Source of the DNA: an uncultured Hyphomicrobiales bacterium
GTDB taxonomy: Bacteria; Pseudomonadota; Alphaproteobacteria; Rhizobiales; TMED25
Assembly: GCA_905181735.1 (NCBI GenBank)
Contig: CAJIYR010000001.1
Coordinates: 62,001-126,000, forward strand
Direction: 5' to 3'
DNA: 64,000 bases
Notes under the pieces: generated by a model
Database searches by the model: none
Told to the model about the DNA's origin: nothing
Seen by the model: the letters and a program-made list of their open reading frames with translations, nothing else
Part shown: piece by piece, positions 18,202 to 26,589 of the stretch
How positions within the stretch are numbered: the first letter of the stretch is position 1
How the letters are laid out: each line of letters starts with the position of its first letter
Program-made: the position numbers and the translations under genes

Positions 18202-19983
18202 TTAAGGATATGCAATATCTTCAATTATTAATTGAACTGCTTTTCTGCCATTCCATTCGTTAATATTTAACTTTCCAATTAAATGTATTTTTTTATATTC
18301 ACTAGACAATAAAGCGTCACCTAAGGGGGTTGCTACAGCTCTGAAAGCCATAGCTTCTATAGTTTTTTCATCAAAAGAGCTTATAGTTAATTTAAGATGA
18401 CCGTCACCAACAATTTTAATGAACGAGATTTTATGTGAAAGAAAAATAAATTTTGGTGACCGAAAGGAATTACCGTATGGCTCTAATTTATTAATCCACT
18501 CAACAAGAGATACGCTTGCTCCAGAAGCAACTAAAATAGAATCAATTGCAGTAGATTTATTCTTTTCTTTAATTTCATTAATATCATTATAAATCAATTC
18601 ATTAAAAAAATTCTCTAACTTAGATAACTTATCTTCTTCAACAGTAAAACCAGCTGCCATCTCATGGCCACCACCCTTTACTAACAAATTATTTTCATAC
18701 GCCTCTTTAACAGCCTTACCTAGATCAAATCCTTTAATTGACCTTCCTGATCCAGTATATGCCTTAGAGGCAGTAGAATAGGTCATAACTAAGGCCGGTT
18801 TATTGTATTTTTCAACTAACCGTGATGCGATAATACCAATAACCCCAGGATGCCAATTCTTTGAAAAAACAAAAACAATACCTGTATCATTGTCGCTGTC
18901 TTTTGATTCATAACAAACAATCGCCTCATTCAAATATTCTCTTTCAAGTTTTTGTCTTTCTAAATTCAACTCATTTAACTTAAATGCTATACTACAAGCA
19001 TCGTCAGGATTATCCGCATTTAATAAGTTTAAACCTAGGTCTGATTTACCTATCCTTCCTCCAGCATTTATTCTAGGGCCGAATATATATCCAAAATGAT
19101 ACGCACTAATATCACCATAAATACTTGAGTTATCTACAATAGCCTTTAGGCCTTCATTCATATTTTTATTAATTAACTTTAACCCTTGATAAACAAAGGC
19201 CCTATTTAATCCCACCAATGGAACAACATCAGTTATTGTCGCCATTGCAATTAATTGAAGACAGTTTAAAAGGTCTGGTTCTTTAATTTTATTAAAATAT
19301 TTATCTTCTCGTAAAATTCTATTCAAAGCAACTAATGTTAGAAAAACAACCCCAGAAGCACATAAAAAACCTAGCCCACTAGAATCATCTAGTCTATTCG
19401 GGTTAACTACAGCATAGACATCTGGCAAAGACTCTGACGGCTGATGGTGATCCAATACAATAATATCAATATTACTTTCAACGGATTCAAAGATATCATT
19501 GGAACTTGTTCCACAATCAACGCTTATCAATAAAGTTACTCCTTTTTCAATAAACATATTTATAGAGTCTACACTAGGCCCATAACCTTCTTTAATTCTG
19601 TCTGGTATATGCGTCAATACAACGTTATTTAATGAATTTAAATACTTATATAACACCGATGTTGAAACAGCGCCATCAACATCATAATCACCAATAATGC
19701 CAATTTTTTCATTATTAACAATAGCTTGCTTTATTCTCTTGCAAGCTTTATTCATATCAATTAACACATAGGGATCAGGCATTGAATGTTTTAATGTAGG
19801 GTTCAAAAAATATTCAATATTATCAGAATGAACGCCTCTGTTCATCAAAATTCTAACTATAAGATCGGGAATCTTATATTTATCCTTTATAGAAATTATT
19901 TGATTTTCATCATGAGGTTTAATAACCCAAGATTTTTTAAGGACAGATTCTTTTATATCTAAAATATTCTTTGAATTTTCCAT
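18202..19983 (-). CDS. recJ: Single-stranded-DNA-specific exonuclease RecJ
   Basis: RecJ is the 5'-3' single-strand exonuclease of the RecF pathway and of base-excision and mismatch repair. The 593-residue protein has the DHH phosphoesterase motifs: GIIGDYDVDGAVSTSVLYKY (motif I), SVDCGTSS, VLDHHQPSESLPDVYAVVNP (the DHH motif) and GPRINAGGRIG. The DHHA1 region has SKNWHPGVIGIIASRLVEKY followed by GSGRSIKGFDLG and KGGGHEMAAGFTVEE. A C-terminal OB fold follows. It lies 17 bases downstream of glpX, an order seen in other alphaproteobacteria. No Shine-Dalgarno is evident. Confidence 0.96.
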   Translation of the reverse strand: MENSKNILDIKESVLKKSWVIKPHDENQIISIKDKYKIPDLIVRILMNRGVHSDNIEYFLNPTLKHSMPDPYVLIDMNKACKRIKQAIVNNEKIGIIGDYDVDGAVSTSVLYKYLNSLNNVVLTHIPDRIKEGYGPSVDSINMFIEKGVTLLISVDCGTSSNDIFESVESNIDIIVLDHHQPSESLPDVYAVVNPNRLDDSSGLGFLCASGVVFLTLVALNRILREDKYFNKIKEPDLLNCLQLIAMATITDVVPLVGLNRAFVYQGLKLINKNMNEGLKAIVDNSSIYGDISAYHFGYIFGPRINAGGRIGKSDLGLNLLNADNPDDACSIAFKLNELNLERQKLEREYLNEAIVCYESKDSDNDTGIVFVFSKNWHPGVIGIIASRLVEKYNKPALVMTYSTASKAYTGSGRSIKGFDLGKAVKEAYENNLLVKGGGHEMAAGFTVEEDKLSKLENFFNELIYNDINEIKEKNKSTAIDSILVASGASVSLVEWINKLEPYGNSFRSPKFIFLSHKISFIKIVGDGHLKLTISSFDEKTIEAMAFRAVATPLGDALLSSEYKKIHLIGKLNINEWNGRKAVQLIIEDIAYP

Positions 19984-20000
19984 ACATAATGTGTCAAATA

Positions 20001-20978
20001 TTATTCAAATTTATCTAACAGTGAGTGTTGCGCCTTTATCCATCTAACTGTACCTGTGGTTGATCTCATTATTACAGTTTCAGTTGTAATGTAATTATCT
20101 CTAAATCTTACGCCCTCTAACATCGACCCCTCAGTAACACCTGTTGCGGCAAAAAAAACATCACCAGAAGCCAATTCAAATAAATCGTATTTTTTATTCA
20201 AATCATTATTACCCATTTTTAAAGCTCTAGATTCTTCATCTTTATTACTAATAACCAATCTACCTTGCATCTGCCCACCGATACATCTTAAGGCAGCTGC
20301 AGCAAGAACACCTTCTGGAGCTCCACCTATACCCATATAAATATCAATATTTGTCTTTGATGGATTTGTTGTGGCTATAATACCCGCAACATCTCCAGCA
20401 GTTATAAGATGTACAGTGGCACCAGCATTTCTTGCACCTTCAATATGCTTAGAATGCCTGGGCCGATCTAATATGCAGACAGTTATTTCACTAGCAGGAA
20501 CACCTTTTGCCTTAGCTAAAGAAATAATATTTTCTTCAGGTGACGCATCAAGATCTATAACATTATTATTGTAACCCGGTCCTATTGCTATCTTATCCAT
20601 ATACGTATCTGGAGCATGCAGCATCCCACCGCGAACCGACATCGCCAAAACAGCCAATGAATTTGGCATTCCCTTTGCGCATAATGTGGTTCCTTCTAAC
20701 GGGTCAAGTGCAATATCAACTTCGGGACCATTACCTGTTCCGACTTCTTCCCCAATATATAACATTGGAGCCTCATCCCTTTCGCCTTCTCCAATAACTA
20801 CAGTTCCTTTGATATCCAATGCATTCAATTCACTTCTCATAGCATCGACGGCAGCCTGATCTGCTGCTTTTTCATCACCTCTACCTGTATGCCTTGCCGC
20901 TGCAACTGCAGCACGCTCAGTTACACGAGCCAGTTCTGTTGAAAAAATTCTATTAAGATTCATCTTTATGTTATTCAT
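20001..20978 (-). CDS. glpX: Class II fructose-1,6-bisphosphatase
   Basis: GlpX hydrolyses fructose 1,6-bisphosphate in gluconeogenesis; some homologues also act on sedoheptulose bisphosphate. The 325-residue protein has the GlpX signatures AAARHTGRGDEKAADQAAVD, VVIGEGERDEAPMLYIGEEV, DPLEGTTLCAKG for metal and phosphate binding, and MGIGGAPEGVLAAAALRCIG. The first ATG (20978) is favoured: GAGAG lies just upstream, while an internal ATG five codons later has none. It is part of the conserved run alaC-hom-glpX-recJ. No class I fbp gene is in the window. Confidence 0.95.
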   Translation of the reverse strand: MNNIKMNLNRIFSTELARVTERAAVAAARHTGRGDEKAADQAAVDAMRSELNALDIKGTVVIGEGERDEAPMLYIGEEVGTGNGPEVDIALDPLEGTTLCAKGMPNSLAVLAMSVRGGMLHAPDTYMDKIAIGPGYNNNVIDLDASPEENIISLAKAKGVPASEITVCILDRPRHSKHIEGARNAGATVHLITAGDVAGIIATTNPSKTNIDIYMGIGGAPEGVLAAAALRCIGGQMQGRLVISNKDEESRALKMGNNDLNKKYDLFELASGDVFFAATGVTEGSMLEGVRFRDNYITTETVIMRSTTGTVRWIKAQHSLLDKFE

Positions 20979-20997
20979 TTTTTACTCTCAAGGCCTT

Positions 20998-22317
20998 CTA
21001 TGTTTGTTGAATTTTAATAATTGTCGGTAATCCTTTAACTTGTCCATTCTTAGCAATTTGGTCAAGAACTTTATTAACGCTAATATTTGTAGTGACATCC
21101 GTAACAATGGTTACCGAAGCATAATCGTTCGTATTATTTTTACCATCACTTCTTTGGTTAATAGCGCTCAAAGATATATTATGATCAGCCATAGATTTTG
21201 TAACATTAGCTATTGATCCGGCAATATTTGGCAGGAGCATTCTTATATAATATTGATTATTATCAATAACTTCTTCTGTTATCTTAAAATCTTTCATTCT
21301 ATGGATAGGCATACCTAAATTTGATACAGTTGAATTATTTGCTACATCAAATATATCAGCAACAACTGAAGATGCCGTTGGATTACTGCCAGCGCCAAGG
21401 CCTGATATTGTAATCTCTCCAACAAAATTACCATCCACAACTATTGCGTTATTTACACCGTCAATGGAGCTAATTAATGATTTGTCAGATACAAGGCAAG
21501 GCTCAACGTACTGCCTTATTCCTGATAATTTTTTTTCAGATATGCCAAGCAACCTTATCTTATAACCATTTTCTTTTGCTGCCTGTATGTCGTCTAAAGA
21601 AATTTTTTCAATCCCTTCTATGTGAATTGAACTAAAATCAATAGTTGTACCAAAAGCTAAGCTTGATAATATAGAAAGCTTATGAGCGGCGTCGAAGCCG
21701 CCGACATCAAAAGATGGGTCAGCCTCTGCATAACCAAGTCTTTGAGCTTCCTTCAAAGACGCGTCAAACCCAATGGAATTATTTTCCATAGACGATAATA
21801 TATAATTACAGGTACCGTTTAATATGCCATATATTTTAGTTATGGAGTTTGAAGAAAGGCTTTCCTTCAATAATTTTACTATAGGAATTCCACCTGCAAC
21901 TGCAGCTTCAAATAAAAGAAGGGTTTTATTTTTTTCCGCTAATTCTATCAAAAAATTACCGTGATTTGCTATCATGGCTTTGTTTGCTGTAATAACATGC
22001 TTTCCTGATTCTATAGCGGTTTGTGTAACTTCTAAAGCAATCCCATCTTCACCTCCAATAAGCTCTATGAATACATCTATTTCCTTTGATCTTGCGAGCT
22101 CTAAAGGGTTTTCATACCAAGTATAAGAATCAATATTACAATTTCTTTGCTTTCCTTTGTTCTTTGCAGATATCCCTTTTATTGTAATTTTTTTTTGTAA
22201 TTTTTTTTCTATTAATTCTGAGTTTTCTTGCAGTAGATTTATTACACCTTCACCAACATTGCCTAAGCCCGCTATCCCAATATTCAAATCTTTAGTTACG
22301 TTGTTATCGTGGTTCAT
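20998..22317 (-). CDS. hom: Homoserine dehydrogenase
   Basis: This enzyme reduces aspartate semialdehyde to homoserine, the branch precursor for threonine and methionine. The 439-residue protein has an N-terminal Rossmann domain (NIGIAGLGNVGEGVINLL), and TANKAMIANHG. The catalytic domain has GILNGTCNYILSSME, AEADPSFDVGGFDAAHKLSI and GLGAGSNPTASSVVAD. A C-terminal ACT domain (from about residue 350, YYIRMLLPNIAGSIANVTKS) suggests feedback control by an amino acid, as known for the family. It is separate from aspartokinase, unlike ThrA. It sits 22 bases after alaC. Confidence 0.95.
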   Translation of the reverse strand: MNHDNNVTKDLNIGIAGLGNVGEGVINLLQENSELIEKKLQKKITIKGISAKNKGKQRNCNIDSYTWYENPLELARSKEIDVFIELIGGEDGIALEVTQTAIESGKHVITANKAMIANHGNFLIELAEKNKTLLLFEAAVAGGIPIVKLLKESLSSNSITKIYGILNGTCNYILSSMENNSIGFDASLKEAQRLGYAEADPSFDVGGFDAAHKLSILSSLAFGTTIDFSSIHIEGIEKISLDDIQAAKENGYKIRLLGISEKKLSGIRQYVEPCLVSDKSLISSIDGVNNAIVVDGNFVGEITISGLGAGSNPTASSVVADIFDVANNSTVSNLGMPIHRMKDFKITEEVIDNNQYYIRMLLPNIAGSIANVTKSMADHNISLSAINQRSDGKNNTNDYASVTIVTDVTTNISVNKVLDQIAKNGQVKGLPTIIKIQQT

Positions 22318-22339
22318 TTTCTAATATATTTTCTATGTT

Positions 22340-23518
22340 CTACTTATTTAATAAAAATTTTTTGATATTTTTAGCAGCTTGTCTTATCCTATGTTCATTC
22401 TCAACAAGTGCAATTCTGACAAAACCTTCTCCGTCTGCACCAAAGCCAATACCTGGTGCGACAGCTACTTTGGTTTTTTGCAACAGAAGCTTAGAATACT
22501 CTAAAGAACCCAATTTTTTATACTTATCAGGTATTGGCGCCCAAGCAAACATTGTAGAATCCGGAGATGGTATAGACCACCCAGCTCTACCAAATGATGA
22601 TACAAGTACATCTCGCCTCTTCTTATAAGACTGCCTAATTTCTTCAATACACTCTTGAGGTCCATTAAGTGCAGCTGCAGAAGCCACTTGTATTGGTGCA
22701 AAAGCGCCATAATCTAAGTAAGACTTTACTCTAGTTAAAGCTGAAATTATTCTTTCATTACCAACAGCAAAGCCCATTCTCCATCCTGGCATAGAATAAG
22801 TTTTAGATAGAGATGTAAATTCAACCGCAATATTCTTTGCTCCAGATACTTCTAGTATCGATGGCGGAGGATTATTCTCAAAATAAATTTCTGCATAAGC
22901 TAAATCTGAAAGAACTATTAGTTCATTTTTTTTTGAAAAAGAGACAACGTCTTTATAGAAGTCTAATGTTGCGCTTATACAAGTTGGATTAGATGGGTAG
23001 TTTAATACCAATACCTTTGGCTTGGGATATGTATTGTTAACTTCATTTTCTAAAGATCTCATAAAATTCTCATCCGGAGATGCCGGCATATTTCGTATAA
23101 TTCCACCAGACATTATAAAACCAAATTGATGTATTGGGTAAGTAGGATTTGGAGCAAGAATTATATCTCCCGGCTTCGTGATTGCTTGGGCGATATTTGC
23201 AAACCCTTCCTTAGAACCTAATGTAGCAACGATTTCTGTTTCAGGATTAAGTTTTACCCCAAACCGTCTTTCATAATAAGAAGCCTGAGCTTTTCTTAGC
23301 CCTATGATACCTTTTGAAGCGGAGTATCTATTTGTTTTTGGCTTTTTTACCGTTTCAATTAATTTTTCAGTGATATGTTCAGGAGTTGGCATATCAGGAT
23401 TACCCATACCCAAATCAATGATATCATCACCTTTTGAACGATATTTTGCTTTTAGCTGATTAACTCCCTCAAACACATAGGGAGGTAATTGTTTAATTCT
23501 ATAGAATTCTTCTTCCAT
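22340..23518 (-). CDS. alaC: Class I PLP aminotransferase, AlaC-like
   Basis: This is a 392-residue fold-type I aminotransferase, closest by motif to glutamate-pyruvate transaminase AlaC; annotations of this branch as LL-diaminopimelate aminotransferase are common. Visible blocks are IIDLGMGNPDMPTPEHI, RYSASKGIIGLRKAQASYY, VLVLNYPSNPTCISA, LSDLAYAEIYF, and the PLP lysine in EFTSLSKTYSMPGWRMGFAV. FVRIALVENEHRIRQA closes the active site. It lies upstream of hom in the usual alphaproteobacterial order. A role in alanine formation is likely, but substrate preference cannot be read from sequence. Confidence 0.82.
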   Translation of the reverse strand: MEEEFYRIKQLPPYVFEGVNQLKAKYRSKGDDIIDLGMGNPDMPTPEHITEKLIETVKKPKTNRYSASKGIIGLRKAQASYYERRFGVKLNPETEIVATLGSKEGFANIAQAITKPGDIILAPNPTYPIHQFGFIMSGGIIRNMPASPDENFMRSLENEVNNTYPKPKVLVLNYPSNPTCISATLDFYKDVVSFSKKNELIVLSDLAYAEIYFENNPPPSILEVSGAKNIAVEFTSLSKTYSMPGWRMGFAVGNERIISALTRVKSYLDYGAFAPIQVASAAALNGPQECIEEIRQSYKKRRDVLVSSFGRAGWSIPSPDSTMFAWAPIPDKYKKLGSLEYSKLLLQKTKVAVAPGIGFGADGEGFVRIALVENEHRIRQAAKNIKKFLLNK

Positions 23519-23627
23519 TTTTTAGTTCTCATAGGTCGATAATATAAGTATATGATATTGAATATTATAGATAAATATAAAATATATTCAAAGGAATAAA
23601 TAGCTTCTAAGCAGTTATTAAAAAATA

Positions 23628-24692
23628 TCAAGGGAACAGTGCAATTTGATTCAAACCCATCATTTCGTTCCATCCCATTCTGATATTCATATTCTGCAAA
23701 GCTTGACCACTTGAACCTTTTACTAAATTATCTATAGCTCCAATAATAGTGACTGAATTATACATACGATCTTTATACAACGCAATATGACACATATTAG
23801 ATCCTCTAACACTCAATGTATCTGGATTAATACCACTATCTAATATTTTTACAAACGGAGTCTCTTTGTAGATATCTTTGTAAAGATCAAACAATGAATT
23901 AAAATCACTGCCATCATTAAGCTTTGTGTGAATGGTAACAATTTCTCCCCTGCTCATAGGGACTAAATGAGGAGTAAAATTTATTTTAATATCACTAATA
24001 TTCGATAACTTGGATAACTCTTGTTCAATTTCAGGAATATGCCTATGATTTACAACAGAATAAGGTTTAGCACCTTCTCCAACCTCACAAAATAATAACT
24101 CTTTTTTAGCAGAACGTCCTGCTCCAGAAATACCTGACTTGGCATCAATAACAATGCTGTTGACGTCAAGCATTCCCGATTTAACTCCTGGCGTAAGACA
24201 CAACAAGGAAGCGGTTGGATAACAACCAGGGCAAGCAATTAAATTACTTGATTTAATATCATCTCTATACCATTCAGAAAGCCCGTAAACAGATGATTGC
24301 AATAGATTCATTAACTTTTTATCATTTACCGATTCGTGATCCCGACCATACCAAGCCTTGTAGACTTCAGGATCCTTTAGTCGAAAATCGGCAGAAAGAT
24401 CTATTATAACCTTATTATCAGGCATATTTTTAATAATATCCTGAGAACTTCCGTGCGGTAGACAGCTAAAAATAACATCAACGCTATCCCAGTTACAATC
24501 TTCCCACTTTTTAAAAGTATCTATATTTGATTGGTTTAAATGTGGAAAAAAATATGACAACTTTTCACCGGCATTTGTATTTGCAGAGGCATATTTAATA
24601 TTAACATTTGCATGTAACGATGATAGGCGAATTAAATCAAACCCTGTATAACCAGAGGCACCTAGTATTCCTATATTTATTGTGTTGGACAT
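23628..24692 (-). CDS. argC: N-acetyl-gamma-glutamyl-phosphate reductase
   Basis: ArgC makes N-acetylglutamate semialdehyde in arginine synthesis. The 354-residue protein starts MSNTINIGILGASGYTGFDL, the NADP-binding Rossmann start, and has VIFSCLPHGSSQDIIK. The catalytic cysteine lies in SNLIACPGCYPTASLLCLTP. The stretches SGISGAGRSAKKELLFCE and NFTPHLVPMSRGEIVTIH are diagnostic of the type I enzyme. GAGG lies eight bases before the ATG. An inverted repeat overlaps the putative promoter just upstream. It follows rpsI, separated by a 163-base gap. Confidence 0.95.
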   Translation of the reverse strand: MSNTINIGILGASGYTGFDLIRLSSLHANVNIKYASANTNAGEKLSYFFPHLNQSNIDTFKKWEDCNWDSVDVIFSCLPHGSSQDIIKNMPDNKVIIDLSADFRLKDPEVYKAWYGRDHESVNDKKLMNLLQSSVYGLSEWYRDDIKSSNLIACPGCYPTASLLCLTPGVKSGMLDVNSIVIDAKSGISGAGRSAKKELLFCEVGEGAKPYSVVNHRHIPEIEQELSKLSNISDIKINFTPHLVPMSRGEIVTIHTKLNDGSDFNSLFDLYKDIYKETPFVKILDSGINPDTLSVRGSNMCHIALYKDRMYNSVTIIGAIDNLVKGSSGQALQNMNIRMGWNEMMGLNQIALFP

Positions 24693-24708
24693 TCAAAAAA
24701 CCTCATTA

Positions 24709-24747
24709 ATTATATTAACATAGCACAAAGGTTAGTGTTAATATAAT
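24709..24747 (-). promoter_or_regulatory. Inverted repeat overlapping a candidate argC -10 element
   Basis: Twelve-base perfect arms (ATTATATTAACA at 24709-24720 and TGTTAATATAAT at 24736-24747) flank a 15-base spacer in the gap between rpsI and argC. The argC-proximal arm contains a TATAAT on the minus strand (24714-24709), 17 bases before the ATG. The element could be an operator for argC or a weak terminator of the rplM-rpsI transcript. The high AT content makes chance repeats likelier. Confidence 0.4.
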
Positions 24748-24855
24748 GATGCTATAATCTTAAAGCTAAAATAAGATTAATTTCTTTACACTTTTATATA
24801 ATTTAAAGTTTTCATATAATGTATCGATAAAGAGATTTCTTCAAAAAATTTAAAT

Positions 24856-25362
24856 CTAACGTTTAGAGAACTGGAAACTCTTACGTGCTTTTGCACGACC
24901 GTATTTCTTTCTTTCAACAACCCTTGAATCTCTTGTAAGAAAACCACCGCTTTTAAGTATTTTTCTATTATCAGGATCATAATTAAGTAACGCCTTTGAG
25001 ATACCGTGTCTAATTGCTCCAGATTGTCCCGACAAGCCTCCACCTGAAACAGTACAAATAATATCAAATTGACCTTTTTTTTCTAACGCAACAAGCGGTT
25101 GCTCAAGTACCATTCTTAATACAGGTCTAGCAAAAAACTTATCACAATCTCTTCCGTTAACTGTTATAGATCCTTTGCCTGCTTTAATCCAAACGCGAGC
25201 TATAGCGTTTTTTCTTTTTCCTGTGGCGTACGACCTACCAAAAGAATCAATTTTTTTTACATAAACAATCTTTTCCTCTACAGGATCAGATATAAGATTT
25301 GATAAATTTAAATTAGATTCTAGGTTTTCTAAATTAATATCCATAACTTCTTCGTTAGACAT
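24856..25362 (-). CDS. rpsI: 30S ribosomal protein S9 with N-terminal extension
   Basis: S9 contacts tRNA in the P site through its basic C-terminal tail, here ending [11 protein letters not shown]. The core begins at [20 protein letters not shown] and includes [11 protein letters not shown] and [20 protein letters not shown]. About 40 residues precede it (rich in Asn, Glu and Leu), longer than E. coli S9 but like other alphaproteobacterial S9 proteins. The total is 168 residues. The ATG shares a base with the rplM stop (TAATG), so translation of the two is coupled. Confidence 0.97.
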   Translation of the reverse strand: MSNEEVMDINLENLESNLNLSNLISDPVEEKIVYVKKIDSFGRSYATGKRKNAIARVWIKAGKGSITVNGRDCDKFFARPVLRMVLEQPLVALEKKGQFDIICTVSGGGLSGQSGAIRHGISKALLNYDPDNRKILKSGGFLTRDSRVVERKKYGRAKARKSFQFSKR

Positions 25363-25829
25363 TATGAAACCCTCCGTTTATTTTTTACATTAAGTGAACC
25401 AAAATCAAGCACTTGAGGTTGTTGAGCGTCATGTGGGTGATCGCTACCAGCGTATATTTTTAGATTTTTTAGCTGTTTTCTTGATAGAGGGCCACCAGGC
25501 ATCATCCTTTGAACCGCTTTTTCCAATACCCTTTCAGGGAATTTTCCATCAAGTATTTCATTGGCTGTGTTGCTTTTTATCCCACCCGGATAACCTGTAT
25601 GGCGATAATATATTTTATTTTCTCTTTTATTACCGGTTAGAAGAACTTTTTCAGCATTTATAACAATTATGTTATCACCACAATCCATATGAGGTGTAAA
25701 GATAACTTTATTTTTACCTCGTAGATTTGAAGCGATAACTGATGCTAAGCGACCAAGAACAATCCCGTCAGCATCAATTAAAATCCATTTCTTTTCTATA
25801 TCTGACTCTTTAGCTGAATATGTTGCCAT
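25362..25829 (-). CDS. rplM: 50S ribosomal protein L13
   Basis: L13 is an early-assembly protein of the large subunit. The 155-residue sequence has the family blocks [53 protein letters not shown], and [20 protein letters not shown] followed by [28 protein letters not shown] precedes the ATG. It leads the rplM-rpsI operon, for which a sigma-70-like promoter lies about 85 to 115 bases upstream. Confidence 0.97.
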   Translation of the reverse strand: MATYSAKESDIEKKWILIDADGIVLGRLASVIASNLRGKNKVIFTPHMDCGDNIIVINAEKVLLTGNKRENKIYYRHTGYPGGIKSNTANEILDGKFPERVLEKAVQRMMPGGPLSRKQLKNLKIYAGSDHPHDAQQPQVLDFGSLNVKNKRRVS

Positions 25830-25913
25830 TTTATTATCTCTGTTGTTTTAATAATTATATATGATTAATTTTGTGAAATTAATATGTAAATTACTCTTAA
25901 TTAATAAGTTACT

Positions 25914-25942
25914 CTATTAAACATGTAATAAATAAATGTCAA
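25914..25942 (-). promoter_or_regulatory. Probable sigma-70-type promoter of rplM-rpsI
   Basis: On the minus strand a perfect -35 hexamer TTGACA (25942-25937) is separated by 17 bases from TAATAG (25919-25914), a four-of-six match to TATAAT. It lies about 85 bases before the rplM ATG, in a 211-base gene-free gap, and points at the operon. Confidence 0.5.
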
Positions 25943-26040
25943 CACAAGTTTTATAAAAAATATCATTATTTTTACATACAAAACAATGGATTAAACTATC
26001 GGTATTATAATACCGTTTAATTACTAAAACAAATATATAA

Positions 26041-26385
26041 TCAAGAAAACAGGGAGTTAGATACAAATAACAATATTAAATACGAGAGCAACATTAGAGA
26101 CAAGCTAGATAACAAAGATAGGTAGAAATTATAATTTTTAAGAAGCATAAAGCTTAACAATAGAAACATTGGTATAGTCGGAATAACTAAAAATACAATT
26201 TCTTTGGAGAGGCTAGCTATAAGCTGTGTATTCTTGGTGTCTACATAAAGCCAGATAAAAGTTATTATCGACACAAAAGGGATGGAGATCAAAATAGCTG
26301 CTAAAAAAATGTTATTAGTTTTTTTACTAATCTCAGTTGCAATGTAAATAATAATTGCTGATATTAATATTTTAATTAGTCCCAT
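26041..26385 (-). CDS. DUF3147 family small membrane protein
   Basis: This 114-residue protein has four hydrophobic segments. It resembles the DUF3147 pattern: KILISAIIIYIATEISKK, a second helix ending in FIWLYVDTKNTQ, then a Leu-rich pair of helices. The W-L-Y-V-D-T stretch after the second helix is the most recognisable feature. Function is unknown. A GGGTAAA precedes the ATG. It stands alone between rplM (same strand) and the divergent metY gene, with which it shares a 204-base control region. Confidence 0.65.
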   Translation of the reverse strand: MGLIKILISAIIIYIATEISKKTNNIFLAAILISIPFVSIITFIWLYVDTKNTQLIASLSKEIVFLVIPTIPMFLLLSFMLLKNYNFYLSLLSSLSLMLLSYLILLFVSNSLFS

Positions 26386-26422
26386 TTTACCCGATAGTTA
26401 AATTATTTTAGTTACTATAGTG

Positions 26423-26507
26423 ATTGTTAGTAATAATAATAAAAATTGTAAGAATAGGATTATTACACTAATAATTGATAAGTTACAGTAAATATATGCT
26501 AAGGACG
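26423..26507 (+). promoter_or_regulatory. Structured region upstream of metY, possible SAM-sensing leader
   Basis: A long imperfect hairpin pairs 26423-26437 (ATTGTTAGT then AATAAT) with 26459-26475 (ATTATT, two-base bulge, ACTAATAAT). It is followed directly by TGATAAG (26476-26482) and, 14 bases later, TGCTAAGGACG (26497-26507). The order hairpin, GATAA, GCTAA, GG recalls SAM-II-type riboswitches, which control metY-like genes in alphaproteobacteria. However, I could not find the loop sequence needed to pair with the 3' GG. The same stretch could instead contain the metY promoter (TTGATA at 26475). Confidence 0.3.
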
Positions 26508-26589
26508 TAAATAAATAAGTAAAATATGAATTATGTGTATGTGCTATAAAAGATTATTTATTTAACATCAAAAGATCAGGAGAAATTTT

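Noticed and set aside
26508-26564. Eleven-base inverted repeat (TAAATAAATAA / TTATTTATTTA) in the metY leader
   Set aside because: All pairs are A-T, and the surrounding DNA is so AT-rich that such a repeat is expected by chance; the loop is long (35 bases).
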